Below are positions 18,697 to 27,892 of a DNA stretch of 54,726 nucleotides, one piece after another. The notes below the pieces were generated by a model. The model worked only from the letters and a program-made list of their open reading frames with translations. It searched no databases and was not told the DNA's origin. This stretch comes from an uncultured Candidatus Actinomarina sp. (lineage in GTDB: Bacteria > Actinomycetota > Acidimicrobiia > Actinomarinales > Actinomarinaceae). The stretch lies in NCBI GenBank assembly GCA_902627635.1, contig CACOKA010000003.1:1-54726 (forward strand). The letters run 5' to 3'. Position 1 is the first letter of the stretch. Every line of letters begins with the position of its first letter. The position numbers were made by a program, and so were the translations under genes.

Positions 18697-19664
18697 AGTT
18701 CACTTGAAACTTCTGTAAATTTATTAATGAATCGCTTTTCTACAGCTCTACTTGTAAACAATAATGCGTTCTTAATAGCTTCAGAGTTTGATGAACCATG
18801 GCCAATAATTACAAGTCCATTAACACCAAGTAAATAAGATCCATTCGTTGAATTTGGATTAAGCATACTTTTTACAGGTGAAATTGCATTTTTTACAGGT
18901 ACTAAAAGAGGTTTGAATAAATTTTCTTTTAAAGATTTTGAAATAAGATCTTGCTGTAACTTTGCAACTCCTTGCAAAGTTTTTAGTACAACATTCCCTG
19001 TAAAACCATCTGTAACAAAAACATCAACTTTTGAATTTGCAAAATCTTTACCTTCAACATTTCCAATAAAATTTAATTGTGATGATTTGAGAAGCTTAAA
19101 TGTAGCTTTTTCTAACTCTCTTCCTTTTGAACTTTCTTCACCGTTGTTGATAAGTCCAATTCTTGGATTTTCGATATCAAATAAAAGTTCAGATAATTTT
19201 GAACCCATGATTGCAAATTGATATAGAACTTTTGGCTTTACTTCTAAGTTTGCCCCTGAATCAACCAGTATTACCTCATTTTCTTTACCTGGTAATACAG
19301 ATGCAATAGTAGGCCTTGTTACACCTTTAATTTTTCCTAATACTGATATTGCACCAATAAGTGTTGCCCCTGTTGAGCCTGCAGAAAATACTGCGTCAGC
19401 TTTTTTTTCCTTTACTAGATTTAATGCTCCAATAATTGATGAATCTTTATTTGATCTTATAGCTTTTGCAGGATCATCATCCATTGATATGACTTGTGGA
19501 TAATTTATTACCGGTATTTTTTCATTACCAAGATAACTTTTGATAAGATTTTCGTCACCTGAAAGAATTACATCGACTCCTTCTTTTTTTGCAAGAATAG
19601 CCCCTTTTACAACTTCTTCAGGTGCAGAGTCACCACCCATTGCATCAACAGCAATCGTACTCAT
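18693..19664 (-). CDS. plsX: Phosphate acyltransferase PlsX
   Basis: TIAVDAMGGDSAPEEVVKGA; SAGSTGATLIGA; DGFTGNVVLKTLQG. Confidence 0.96.
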   Translation of the reverse strand: MSTIAVDAMGGDSAPEEVVKGAILAKKEGVDVILSGDENLIKSYLGNEKIPVINYPQVISMDDDPAKAIRSNKDSSIIGALNLVKEKKADAVFSAGSTGATLIGAISVLGKIKGVTRPTIASVLPGKENEVILVDSGANLEVKPKVLYQFAIMGSKLSELLFDIENPRIGLINNGEESSKGRELEKATFKLLKSSQLNFIGNVEGKDFANSKVDVFVTDGFTGNVVLKTLQGVAKLQQDLISKSLKENLFKPLLVPVKNAISPVKSMLNPNSTNGSYLLGVNGLVIIGHGSSNSEAIKNALLFTSRAVEKRFINKFTEVSSEL

Positions 19665-19670
19665 AATTAA

Positions 19671-19853
19671 TTAATTTGATTCAGGGTCTTTTACTTGGCG
19701 ACCATTATAAGTTCCATCAACAGGATTAACCCTATGAGATTGTTTCGCAACACCAGTTTCGGGATCGATTATATAATGCGGTTTTGCAACTTTATGTTGA
19801 GCTTTACGCCTTCTTGTCCTAGATTTTGACATTTTCTTCTTAGGTACTGCCAT
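19671..19853 (-). CDS. rpmF: 50S ribosomal protein L32
   Basis: MAVPKKKMSKSRTRRRKAQHK; adjacent to DUF177 and plsX. Confidence 0.96.
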   Translation of the reverse strand: MAVPKKKMSKSRTRRRKAQHKVAKPHYIIDPETGVAKQSHRVNPVDGTYNGRQVKDPESN

Positions 19854-19870
19854 AGTTATTTCCTTTCAAC

Positions 19871-20371
19871 TTACAAATCTAGCTCACTTAGAGAAGAAAA
19901 TGGACTTTCTTTTATATTTTTTTTCGGATGTTTACAATCAATTAAATTTTGGTTTTTACCACAATCTGAACATAAGCCTTTACAGCTTGATTTACAAATA
20001 TATTGAATTTTCATTTCGTTTAAAATTACTTCAGAAATAACTGGTGACAAATCTATTTTTTCTGAACTAAAGTCAATCTCATAATCATTTTCTTGATTTT
20101 TATAAAAATCTAATTTCAAACTATTTTGCTTGTTAATGTAACTCGTCTCAAGACACCTTGAGCACTCTGACTTAAAATCAAAATCTAAATCCATAATTAT
20201 CCAAAATTTTTCGTACAAACTACTAATTTCTAACTTTAAATTTATAGTTTTATCTTTTAAGGTTTTATTTCCTGCATATTTAATATCAAAAAAACCATGT
20301 ACATCAAATTGAATAGTGTTATCGCTTACCATAAGTGAACTTACATCAAATTGAGTCTGAAGCTTATTCAT
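19871..20371 (-). CDS. DUF177/YceD family protein
   Basis: CSRCLETSY...CKSSCKGLCSDCGKNQNLIDC; adjacent to rpmF. Confidence 0.88.
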   Translation of the reverse strand: MNKLQTQFDVSSLMVSDNTIQFDVHGFFDIKYAGNKTLKDKTINLKLEISSLYEKFWIIMDLDFDFKSECSRCLETSYINKQNSLKLDFYKNQENDYEIDFSSEKIDLSPVISEVILNEMKIQYICKSSCKGLCSDCGKNQNLIDCKHPKKNIKESPFSSLSELDL

Positions 20372-20376
20372 TTTAA

Positions 20377-20901
20377 TTATTCAGGATCAGAAATTTTTCT
20401 TGGTTGTCTTAAGTTTGCTTTCTCGCGTTCAATAATTTCATTTAATTCATTAATTTTAAATTGAATTTCTTGAAGTTTTGTATCAAGTTTATCCTCGACA
20501 TTGGCTCTATTTAATATTGCTTCTTGCTCAGCTTGTTTTACAAGAGCATTAGCTTCCACAACCGCTTCTTGTAAAACAAAGGATTCTGAGATTAATCTTG
20601 ATGACTCTTTGTCTGCATTTGCAAGTATTTCCTCTGCTTCATCTTTTGCTTTTTTTAAATAAAGCTCTTGTTCTCTGACAATGAATCTAGCAGTTCGAAG
20701 TTCAACAGGCATTAAGTCAATTAAATTTTCAACAAGTTTAAGAAGTTCTTTTTTATTTGATTTATTATTTAGAAAAGAATTTGATGACAAATTTTCTTTT
20801 AGTAACTCAAGCTGATCAACATATTCCATTTTTACTTGACCACTCACAACATCTTCAATAGAAATTTCCCCTTTAGACATCTTTAAGTCTTTCAACGACA
20901 A
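20377..20901 (-). CDS. Coiled-coil protein, actinobacterial coaD neighbour (Rv2927c-like)
   Basis: ELRTARFIVREQELYLKKAKDEAEEILANADKESSRLI coiled coil; overlaps coaD. Confidence 0.6.
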   Translation of the reverse strand: MSLKDLKMSKGEISIEDVVSGQVKMEYVDQLELLKENLSSNSFLNNKSNKKELLKLVENLIDLMPVELRTARFIVREQELYLKKAKDEAEEILANADKESSRLISESFVLQEAVVEANALVKQAEQEAILNRANVEDKLDTKLQEIQFKINELNEIIEREKANLRQPRKISDPE

Positions 20902-21337
20902 TTGATGGAACTAATGCATTTACGTCACCACCATAAGAAAAAATTTCTTTAACCATCGAACTTGAAACATATCCATATTCAGGAGAAGCAGGGATAAATA
21001 TTGTTTCAAAATCAGCTAAATTAAAATTCATTTGAGCCATTTGAAACTCATAATCAAAATCAGTCATTGCCCTTAAACCTTTAACAATTGCACTTACATT
21101 CATTTGTTTTGCAAAATCTACCAACAATCCTTCAAAACTTTTAATTTCTACATTTTTGTAATCTTTAAGAATTTCTATCAACATACTTTCCCTTTGCTTT
21201 ACATCGAACATTGACTCTTTTTGAGGATTTACTACTACACCAACAATTACATCATCAAAAACGTTAGATGATCGTTTAATTACATCGATATGTCCATTTG
21301 TTGGTGGATCAAAAGATCCTGGTATTAAAATTTTCAT
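20873..21337 (-). CDS. coaD: Phosphopantetheine adenylyltransferase
   Basis: MKILIPGSFDPPTNGHIDVIKR; VKGLRAMTDFDYEFQMAQMN; YGYVSSSMVKEI. Confidence 0.97.
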   Translation of the reverse strand: MKILIPGSFDPPTNGHIDVIKRSSNVFDDVIVGVVVNPQKESMFDVKQRESMLIEILKDYKNVEIKSFEGLLVDFAKQMNVSAIVKGLRAMTDFDYEFQMAQMNFNLADFETIFIPASPEYGYVSSSMVKEIFSYGGDVNALVPSIVVERLKDV

Positions 21338-21867
21338 TTCTTCAATATAGTTATATTACTTTGGCCGTATTTTTTTTCCTTATATAATTCTAGTCCTTCT
21401 GGATAAACAAATTGCACTGAACTTTTATGTCTATGAATAATAAGTTTTGAGTTTTCTGACATTAAATTATGAATAGTATTCAAATCCGAATTTATTTCAT
21501 TAACTATCAAAGAGTACGGAGGATCATAAAAGATAATATCAAATTTTTTTTCAGACTGGGTTATGTAATCGCTAACACTTAAAACAAGAACGGTATAGTT
21601 TTGATCAATATTAGAGAGATTTTTATCTATAATTTTTTTACAATCTGTTGAAGTATCAACAAAAGTAACAAAGCTTGCACCACGGCTTAATGCTTCAATC
21701 CCAAGAGACCCAGAACCTGCAAATAAATCAAGTACTAAAGAATCGTCAAAGTCATTCTGAAGTGAATTGAATATACCCTCTCGAGCCCTACTCATCATTG
21801 GTCGTGTTGATGCATCATTGATAGTTTTTATATTCAAACCTTTAAATTTTCCGGCAATAATTCTCAT
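21334..21867 (-). CDS. rsmD: 16S rRNA (guanine966-N2)-methyltransferase
   Basis: MRIIAGKFKGLNIKT, TRPMMSRAREGIFN, LDLFAGSGSLGIEALSRGA, DPPY. Confidence 0.95.
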   Translation of the reverse strand: MRIIAGKFKGLNIKTINDASTRPMMSRAREGIFNSLQNDFDDSLVLDLFAGSGSLGIEALSRGASFVTFVDTSTDCKKIIDKNLSNIDQNYTVLVLSVSDYITQSEKKFDIIFYDPPYSLIVNEINSDLNTIHNLMSENSKLIIHRHKSSVQFVYPEGLELYKEKKYGQSNITILKK

Positions 21868-23990
21868 GTAGAATCTTTTGTCTTTCCAAAGTTAGGAAAT
21901 AATAAGTTTGCTTCTGCATAAAGATCTGATTTAATTTTTTCATCCTCTATTTTTGAAAAATATTCTTTTGACGTTTCAAGTATTTCATAATCAGTTCGTA
22001 AATTAGCTATCTTAAGATCTGACAGTCCAGATTGAGATGTACCAGTAACCTTGCCCTCACCTCGTATTTGTAAATCTAATTCAGACAATTTAAAACCATC
22101 ATCGTTTTGTTCTATAGCATTTAATCTATCCTGTCCATCTTTAGTAATCTTTGAAAAACTTTTTCCTTCTGTGATATGAAATATACATTCAGATTGTTTA
22201 TCTCCTCTACCTACTCTTCCCCTAAGTTGATGTAATTGATTTAAACCAAATCTTTCAGCACTTTCAATTATCATCAAGGTTGCATTTGTAATGTCTATAC
22301 CAACTTCAATAACAACTGTAGAGACCATAATGTCAATTTCCCCGTTTTTCATTTTTAACATTTTATTTTCTTTTTCATCAGCCTTCATTTTTCCGTGTAG
22401 TAATTCGACATTATATTTATCGAATTCAGACTTATATAACTCATAAACTTCTTCGGCAGCTTTTATATCACTATTTTCACTCTCTTCTATATATGGACAA
22501 ACAACAAAAATTTGTGAATTTTTATCTAGATGGTCACGTGCAATAGTATAAACTTCATTGCTTTCACGCTTTCCTCCAGAGAGAACTTTTGAATTAATTT
22601 TTTTTCTTCCTGGTGGCATCTCATCAATAATTGATAGTTCTAAATCGCCGTATATTGCAAGTGCGGTAGTTCTTGGGATTGGAGTTGCAGTCATAACTAA
22701 TTGATGGGGTGTTAAACCTTCACTTATCGTTAATTTTTTTCTTTGCTCTACTCCAAATCTTTGTTGTTCATCAATAATTGCCAATCCTAAATTGTTAAAT
22801 TTAATATTTTCTTGTATTAATGCATGGGTACCAATAATCAGCGATGGATCACCATTTTCGATTACTTTCATTACACTTTTTCTGTCCTTGACAGAAGATG
22901 TCAGAATATGCATATCAATATCAAAAAAATCAAGATACTTTTCAAATGAATTTAGATGCTGTTCTGCCAAAACTTCAGTTGGGGCCATTAATGCAACCTG
23001 CTTTCCGTTTTTAATTGCAGCATATACACCAGCTGCAGCAACAATAGTTTTACCAGATCCAACATCACCTTGCAGTAATCTTTTCATCGGGAAATTCCTA
23101 CTAAGATCCTCAAAAATTTCTTTAATGCAGCTTTTTTGTGAATTGGTAAGTGAAAATGGTATTTTTAATTCAAAACTCTCTAATAAGGAATTTTCGATTT
23201 TTATTGAATCAGATTTTTGTTCTGTATTAAAAATCTCTTTGGAATGACTAAATAGACTTTGCAAATATATAAACTCATCGAAAGCAAGACGTTTTTTAGC
23301 AAATTCGTATTCCTCAAAACTTTCAGGAAAATGGATTTTCTGATAACTTTCTAATCTCGAATAAAGAGAGAATTTATTTCTATCTTTATCAGAGATAATA
23401 TCTCTTAACTCTGGAATTCTTTCCAAAGCTTGTTTAATACCACTTCTCAATACTTTATTTGGTACACCATCAATTTTTGGATAAAAAGAAATGAAAGAAC
23501 CTGTTTCTGAAAGATCCTGCTCTGATGAAAAAGATTCAATTACTGGATTCTTAAATTCTACGGTTCCTGTTTTTTTGACATCAGGAAATCCTGCAACTGC
23601 AACAATATCATCTTTTTTAAATCTACTTTCAATGTATTGTGGACCAAACCATTTTGCCCTTGCAATTCCGGTATCATCCTTAATTGTTAAAGTTGTAATT
23701 CTAAGTCTTGTTTTTGTTGTGAAAACTGAAACATCCGTAATTTTTCCAAATATGGTTATCTCTTTTTCAATATTTGACGGAACTTCACTCAAGTTCATAA
23801 TTTTTGATCTATCGTAATGTTTTCTTGGAAATATTCTAATTAAATCTGTAACTGAATTAATTCCATGCTTTTTCAGAGAATTAATTCTTTTTTCACCGAA
23901 ACCTTTCAATTCAGAAACTGAAATTTCACTTAAATAATTTAAACTTCTCTCAACCACAATCAAACAATACCTAAAAAGATTTAAAATCAA
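21864..23990 (-). CDS. recG: ATP-dependent DNA helicase RecG
   Basis: LLQGDVGSGKT, IIDEQQRFGVEQR, MTATPIPRTTAL, HQLRGRVGRG. Confidence 0.97.
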   Translation of the reverse strand: MILNLFRYCLIVVERSLNYLSEISVSELKGFGEKRINSLKKHGINSVTDLIRIFPRKHYDRSKIMNLSEVPSNIEKEITIFGKITDVSVFTTKTRLRITTLTIKDDTGIARAKWFGPQYIESRFKKDDIVAVAGFPDVKKTGTVEFKNPVIESFSSEQDLSETGSFISFYPKIDGVPNKVLRSGIKQALERIPELRDIISDKDRNKFSLYSRLESYQKIHFPESFEEYEFAKKRLAFDEFIYLQSLFSHSKEIFNTEQKSDSIKIENSLLESFELKIPFSLTNSQKSCIKEIFEDLSRNFPMKRLLQGDVGSGKTIVAAAGVYAAIKNGKQVALMAPTEVLAEQHLNSFEKYLDFFDIDMHILTSSVKDRKSVMKVIENGDPSLIIGTHALIQENIKFNNLGLAIIDEQQRFGVEQRKKLTISEGLTPHQLVMTATPIPRTTALAIYGDLELSIIDEMPPGRKKINSKVLSGGKRESNEVYTIARDHLDKNSQIFVVCPYIEESENSDIKAAEEVYELYKSEFDKYNVELLHGKMKADEKENKMLKMKNGEIDIMVSTVVIEVGIDITNATLMIIESAERFGLNQLHQLRGRVGRGDKQSECIFHITEGKSFSKITKDGQDRLNAIEQNDDGFKLSELDLQIRGEGKVTGTSQSGLSDLKIANLRTDYEILETSKEYFSKIEDEKIKSDLYAEANLLFPNFGKTKDST

Positions 23991-24047
23991 AGTACCTAAT
24001 AATTAATAGACAAGTTATAGTTATACTTGTATTTTAGAGGGAATTTT

Positions 24048-24284
24048 ATGGCTAACAGATGTCAAGTAACAGGAAGGGTACCGAGATCAGGAAAACATGT
24101 TTCCTTTTCTCACAAAAGAAATCCACGTTGGTTTAAGCCAAACATTCAAACCAAAAAGTATTGGCTACCTAGTGAAAAGAGATGGATAAAGCTCAAAGTT
24201 AGCACCAAAGGTAATAAAATAATTGATAAGCGTGGTATCGAATCTGTTGTAAGAGATATTAGACAAAGAGGCGAAAAAGTTTAA
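24048..24284 (+). CDS. rpmB: 50S ribosomal protein L28
   Basis: MANRCQVTGRVPRSGKHVSFSHKRNPRWFKPNIQ; ATG 24048 preceded by AGAGGGA (track start 24027 is TTG). Confidence 0.95.
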   Translation: MANRCQVTGRVPRSGKHVSFSHKRNPRWFKPNIQTKKYWLPSEKRWIKLKVSTKGNKIIDKRGIESVVRDIRQRGEKV

Positions 24285-24499
24285 TGGCTCAAGGGGTTGT
24301 AAAGTCGTACGATCCTAATTCAGGAAACGGTATCGTAGTTTTAGATGATAATAAAACAGAGGTTTATCTAAAATCTGGTTCATTAAAAGGATCTATATTT
24401 AGAACTTTGAGACAAGGTCAAAGAATTAACTTTGATATTGTCGAAGAGGAAGATATAAAAACTATTTCAAATGTCAAAATTGGCCAAGGTGGCTACTAA
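24284..24499 (+). CDS. Divergent cold-shock-domain-like protein
   Basis: MAQGVVKSYDPNSGNGIVVLDDNKTEVYLKSGSLKG...RQGQRINFDI resembles a CSD with degenerate RNP motifs. Confidence 0.65.
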   Translation: MAQGVVKSYDPNSGNGIVVLDDNKTEVYLKSGSLKGSIFRTLRQGQRINFDIVEEEDIKTISNVKIGQGGY

Positions 24500-24505
24500 A
24501 TTTAA

Positions 24506-25702
24506 ATGCCTGAAATAAATTTAAAATATAGCAACAAAGAAATAATTGATAACTTCTTTGAAAACTTAACTTGTGACGAATATCAAGAATCTATTTTTAA
24601 AGGTGGTCAATCATATGCTGATCATGCTTTAAACAACCTGGATATAAATGGTTATGCAAAGAAACGAAATAATGTATACCCAAGCGAAAAAAGAGGTTCC
24701 TCTTATTTATCTCCATACATAAGACATGGACTATTAGGTTTAAAAGAAGTTTGGGATTATGTTGAGAACTTTGATTATCAAGATAGAAATAAATTCAGAG
24801 ATGAACTTTTATGGCAGGAATTTTCGAGACATTTATACGCAATAATTGGAAGAAAAAATAAAGAATTTTTAAATTTTTACATTAAAAATGATCCTGGTGA
24901 AATAGTTCAGAATCAGAAAATGAATTGTATTTCTACAATAGAGAATGAGCTTGAATCAACAGGTTACATGGTTAATCAAACAAGAATGTGGTATTCATCT
25001 CATCAAATGTTCAGAACAAGTAACCAGTGGCAAGAATCAGAGGATTATATGTATAAACACCTTGTAGATGGTTCCAGATTTGCTAATAGACTTGGCTGGC
25101 ATTGGGTAATGGGATCACAAACGGGCAAAATTTATGGATTTTCAAAATTCCAAGTAAAAAAAAGAGCACCAAAAATATGTAACGAATGCCAATTACAAAA
25201 TGAATGTCCAATTGAAGACTGGCCAAAGGTTATGAGCATATCAAACAAAGATATAGAAATAGATTTAAATATAGAAAACAACTTCGGGCCACAAACAATA
25301 TTAACTTCAAATGAAAAACCACATTATGTTTGGATCAACGGAGAATCACTAGGAGATGAGGATCCAGCACTTAGTCACTTTTCAGAACTTCCAGTCATAT
25401 TTATATTCGACAAGGGCCTATTAAAAAATCTAAATTTATCTACTAAAAGAATTAACTTTTTATTAGATACTCTAAAAGAGATAAATGAGAAGCGAGAGCT
25501 GACAGTATATTTAGACAACCCAGAAAATGTATTAATGAAAAAAAAGTATGCGTCCACTTTTGCTCCCGTACCAAAATATAAGAAGATTACTAAAAATGCA
25601 AAACCAACTGTAGAGTTCCCAGCAAAAAGATTGATTGCTCCAATAAATTTTTATCCTCGAAGTTTCTCTGCATGGAGAAAAAAAACAAAAATGGCGTTAT
25701 GA
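24506..25702 (+). CDS. Photolyase/cryptochrome-family protein with apparently permuted domain order and a four-Cys set
   Basis: FAD-domain motifs at N-terminus (SSYLSPYIRHGLLGLKEVW, FRDELLWQEFSRHL, STGYMVNQTRMW, EDYMYKHLVDGSRFANRLGWHWVMGSQTG); C-terminal HYVWINGESLGDEDPALSHF...RINFLLDTL resembles the photolyase alpha/beta domain. Confidence 0.8.
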   Translation: MPEINLKYSNKEIIDNFFENLTCDEYQESIFKGGQSYADHALNNLDINGYAKKRNNVYPSEKRGSSYLSPYIRHGLLGLKEVWDYVENFDYQDRNKFRDELLWQEFSRHLYAIIGRKNKEFLNFYIKNDPGEIVQNQKMNCISTIENELESTGYMVNQTRMWYSSHQMFRTSNQWQESEDYMYKHLVDGSRFANRLGWHWVMGSQTGKIYGFSKFQVKKRAPKICNECQLQNECPIEDWPKVMSISNKDIEIDLNIENNFGPQTILTSNEKPHYVWINGESLGDEDPALSHFSELPVIFIFDKGLLKNLNLSTKRINFLLDTLKEINEKRELTVYLDNPENVLMKKKYASTFAPVPKYKKITKNAKPTVEFPAKRLIAPINFYPRSFSAWRKKTKMAL

Positions 25703-26121
25703 GAAGAAAAATAATATTTTTTATACTTTTTTTACACAATTACATATACATCTATTCCAAAGGTCGATTTGGAAAAACAATATCTGATAGACCATGTTTA
25801 ATTCTTGAAAGTGTTGGTGGGAAGACTGGAAAATTACGAAAAAACGTTCTTGTGTACCTTAGAGAGAAAGATAACATTTGTGTAGTAGCTTCTAAAGGTG
25901 GTAATCCAAAGAATCCAGGATGGTATCACAATCTTAAAAACAATCCAGATGCAACAATCCAAATAGGTAGAGAGAGATTTGATGTTACCGCTACAGAAAT
26001 CTTTGAACTTGAGAGAATTGAGTGGTGGAAAAAAATGGACTATATGAATAATGGCATATATGATCAATACCAAGGTAGAACAAGTAGAAAAATTCCAGTT
26101 ATGTTACTCAAAGTAACTTAG
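25699..26121 (+). CDS. F420 (deazaflavin)-dependent nitroreductase/Ddn family protein
   Basis: LILESVGGKTGKLRKNVLVYL, VVASKGGNPKNPGWYHNLKNNPDATIQIG; ATG 25699 overlaps the photolyase stop. Confidence 0.88.
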   Translation: MRRKIIFFILFLHNYIYIYSKGRFGKTISDRPCLILESVGGKTGKLRKNVLVYLREKDNICVVASKGGNPKNPGWYHNLKNNPDATIQIGRERFDVTATEIFELERIEWWKKMDYMNNGIYDQYQGRTSRKIPVMLLKVT

Positions 26122-26174
26122 TCACAATTTGCGCCTAAGTCGATTTTGTAATTTATTTTAAAAAAAGTCAAAGA

Positions 26175-26807
26175 TTAAAGCTTTTCTAATAAGGATTTAA
26201 TTTCTGTAGGGTTTAAATTATCGACAATTAAATCTGCATTTGAAAGATGTTCAGGGCTAAATATACCTCTATTCACAGCAATGACAAAATTATTAGATTC
26301 TTTTCCAGACAAGATGCCAGTTGGACTATCTTCAATAATAATATTTTTAGATGTACCTAGCTGTTCAATTGCTTTTAAATATATATCAGGATTAGGTTTA
26401 TTTTTCTGCACTTCATTTCCACCAATAACAAAATCAAAATAGCTAATTATTTTTGCATCTTGTAATTTAAAATTAAGAACCTCTTTTGGAGATGCTGAAA
26501 CACAAGCTTGTGGAATATTTCCATGAAAATCTTTTAAACAATCTAAGGAATCTTTAAAGAGTATCTTTTCAGAAAACTCTACTCTCATTATTTTATGAAG
26601 CTCATCCATGGTTGATTCGAAATTGTCTAATTTAACGATCTTGGAAAATTCAGCATGTACGATTCTGTCATCAATCCCAACAAATTGATCAAACTCTTCA
26701 ATTGGTAGCTCTAATCCTTTCGAAGATAAAAAATCCTTCCATGCATAAGCATATGATTTTTCTGTGTCCATAATTGTTCCATCACAATCCCAATAAATTC
26801 CATACAT
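26175..26807 (-). CDS. HAD-superfamily phosphatase
   Basis: WDCDGTIMDTEKSYA; VIGGNEVQKNKPNPDIYLKA; IIEDSPTGILSG. Confidence 0.9.
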   Translation of the reverse strand: MYGIYWDCDGTIMDTEKSYAYAWKDFLSSKGLELPIEEFDQFVGIDDRIVHAEFSKIVKLDNFESTMDELHKIMRVEFSEKILFKDSLDCLKDFHGNIPQACVSASPKEVLNFKLQDAKIISYFDFVIGGNEVQKNKPNPDIYLKAIEQLGTSKNIIIEDSPTGILSGKESNNFVIAVNRGIFSPEHLSNADLIVDNLNPTEIKSLLEKL

Positions 26808-26810
26808 AAT

Positions 26811-27887
26811 TTATCCAAGCTTTGATGCAATGTCTTTTGCACTTTTCAATGCAATTCCATCGGATCCAGTAAGTGACCAGTTATTGAATTGATTGGACAA
26901 TGCCTCATCAATCATAGAATCTAAAAGTTCAAATTTTGAACTATTAAGATTTTTCCACAAGTAAAGAGCATGGCTTCCAGGAATTGTGTTAATTTCATTT
27001 ACATATAATTTATTCTCATGAAGTAAAAAATCATATCTGTATATTCCACGTGTCGGAATTATATGATTTATTTTTTGAACCATGTCTATCAATTTTTTTT
27101 CTATTTGTTCACTAAGTTTCGCCGGTAATTCTCTTTTTGAACCCTCTAGTCCCCCATTTTCCAAATATTTGTCATTGTACGAAAATAGTGTTTCATTTTT
27201 AAGTGGTTTTTCTATCTCAGATATATCAAAATCTGGAAAGTTTCTAACACCAATGAGTAAATCTGTTGAATTTTCTAAATACTTTTCAATCACAGCCCCT
27301 TGTGAATATAAATCTGAATTTTTTATTAGTTTCTGTGCTGTTATTACATCATTTATTATCTCAACTCCAATAGAAGAACCACCAAAACGTGGTTTTAATA
27401 CAAAATTTTCTTCGATATTTATTTCATCAGTATTTATTAATTGTTTTTCGATCACTGGTAGGTCATTTTCTTTCATTAGAGTGTAAAAGGCATATTTATC
27501 CATACAAATTTGGGCAGAAACTTGGTCTGGACCAGTATATTTTATACCAAATATATTTAGTAATGACTGTAATGAGCCATCCTCTCCAGGTCCACCATGA
27601 CAAGCATTGACTATCACATCAAAATCTAATTTTTTTCTTTTTTGATAAAATCCTGGATCTTCGTTAAATTTCATCTCAAGTTTGTTTTTATATATTTTTT
27701 TATTATTTAAAAAATCTACAGATTCATATTCATTATTAACTAAATACCATTTATTATCTTTCGACCAATATAAAGCTACAACCTCATACTTTTTTGATAA
27801 AATTCGGACACTTTGTAATCCAGTAAGAATAGAAATATCGTGTTCGGGGGAAGGTCCACCAAATATGACACCAATTGTTTTACTCAT
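26811..27887 (-). CDS. ddl: D-alanine--D-alanine ligase
   Basis: VIFGGPSPEHDISI, NACHGGPGEDGSLQ, KPRFGGSSIGVEI, NEINTIPGSHALYLW. Confidence 0.95.
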   Translation of the reverse strand: MSKTIGVIFGGPSPEHDISILTGLQSVRILSKKYEVVALYWSKDNKWYLVNNEYESVDFLNNKKIYKNKLEMKFNEDPGFYQKRKKLDFDVIVNACHGGPGEDGSLQSLLNIFGIKYTGPDQVSAQICMDKYAFYTLMKENDLPVIEKQLINTDEINIEENFVLKPRFGGSSIGVEIINDVITAQKLIKNSDLYSQGAVIEKYLENSTDLLIGVRNFPDFDISEIEKPLKNETLFSYNDKYLENGGLEGSKRELPAKLSEQIEKKLIDMVQKINHIIPTRGIYRYDFLLHENKLYVNEINTIPGSHALYLWKNLNSSKFELLDSMIDEALSNQFNNWSLTGSDGIALKSAKDIASKLG

Positions 27888-27892
27888 TTTAT

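Noticed and set aside
23991-24047. Inverted repeat ACAAGT...ACTTGT in the recG/rpmB gap as an operator
   Set aside because: Short arms (6 bp) in AT-rich DNA and coincides with a likely -10 region; not convincing beyond a promoter.
26122-26174. Terminator or ncRNA in the 53-nt convergent gap
   Set aside because: No stable hairpin visible by eye; only an A-rich run.
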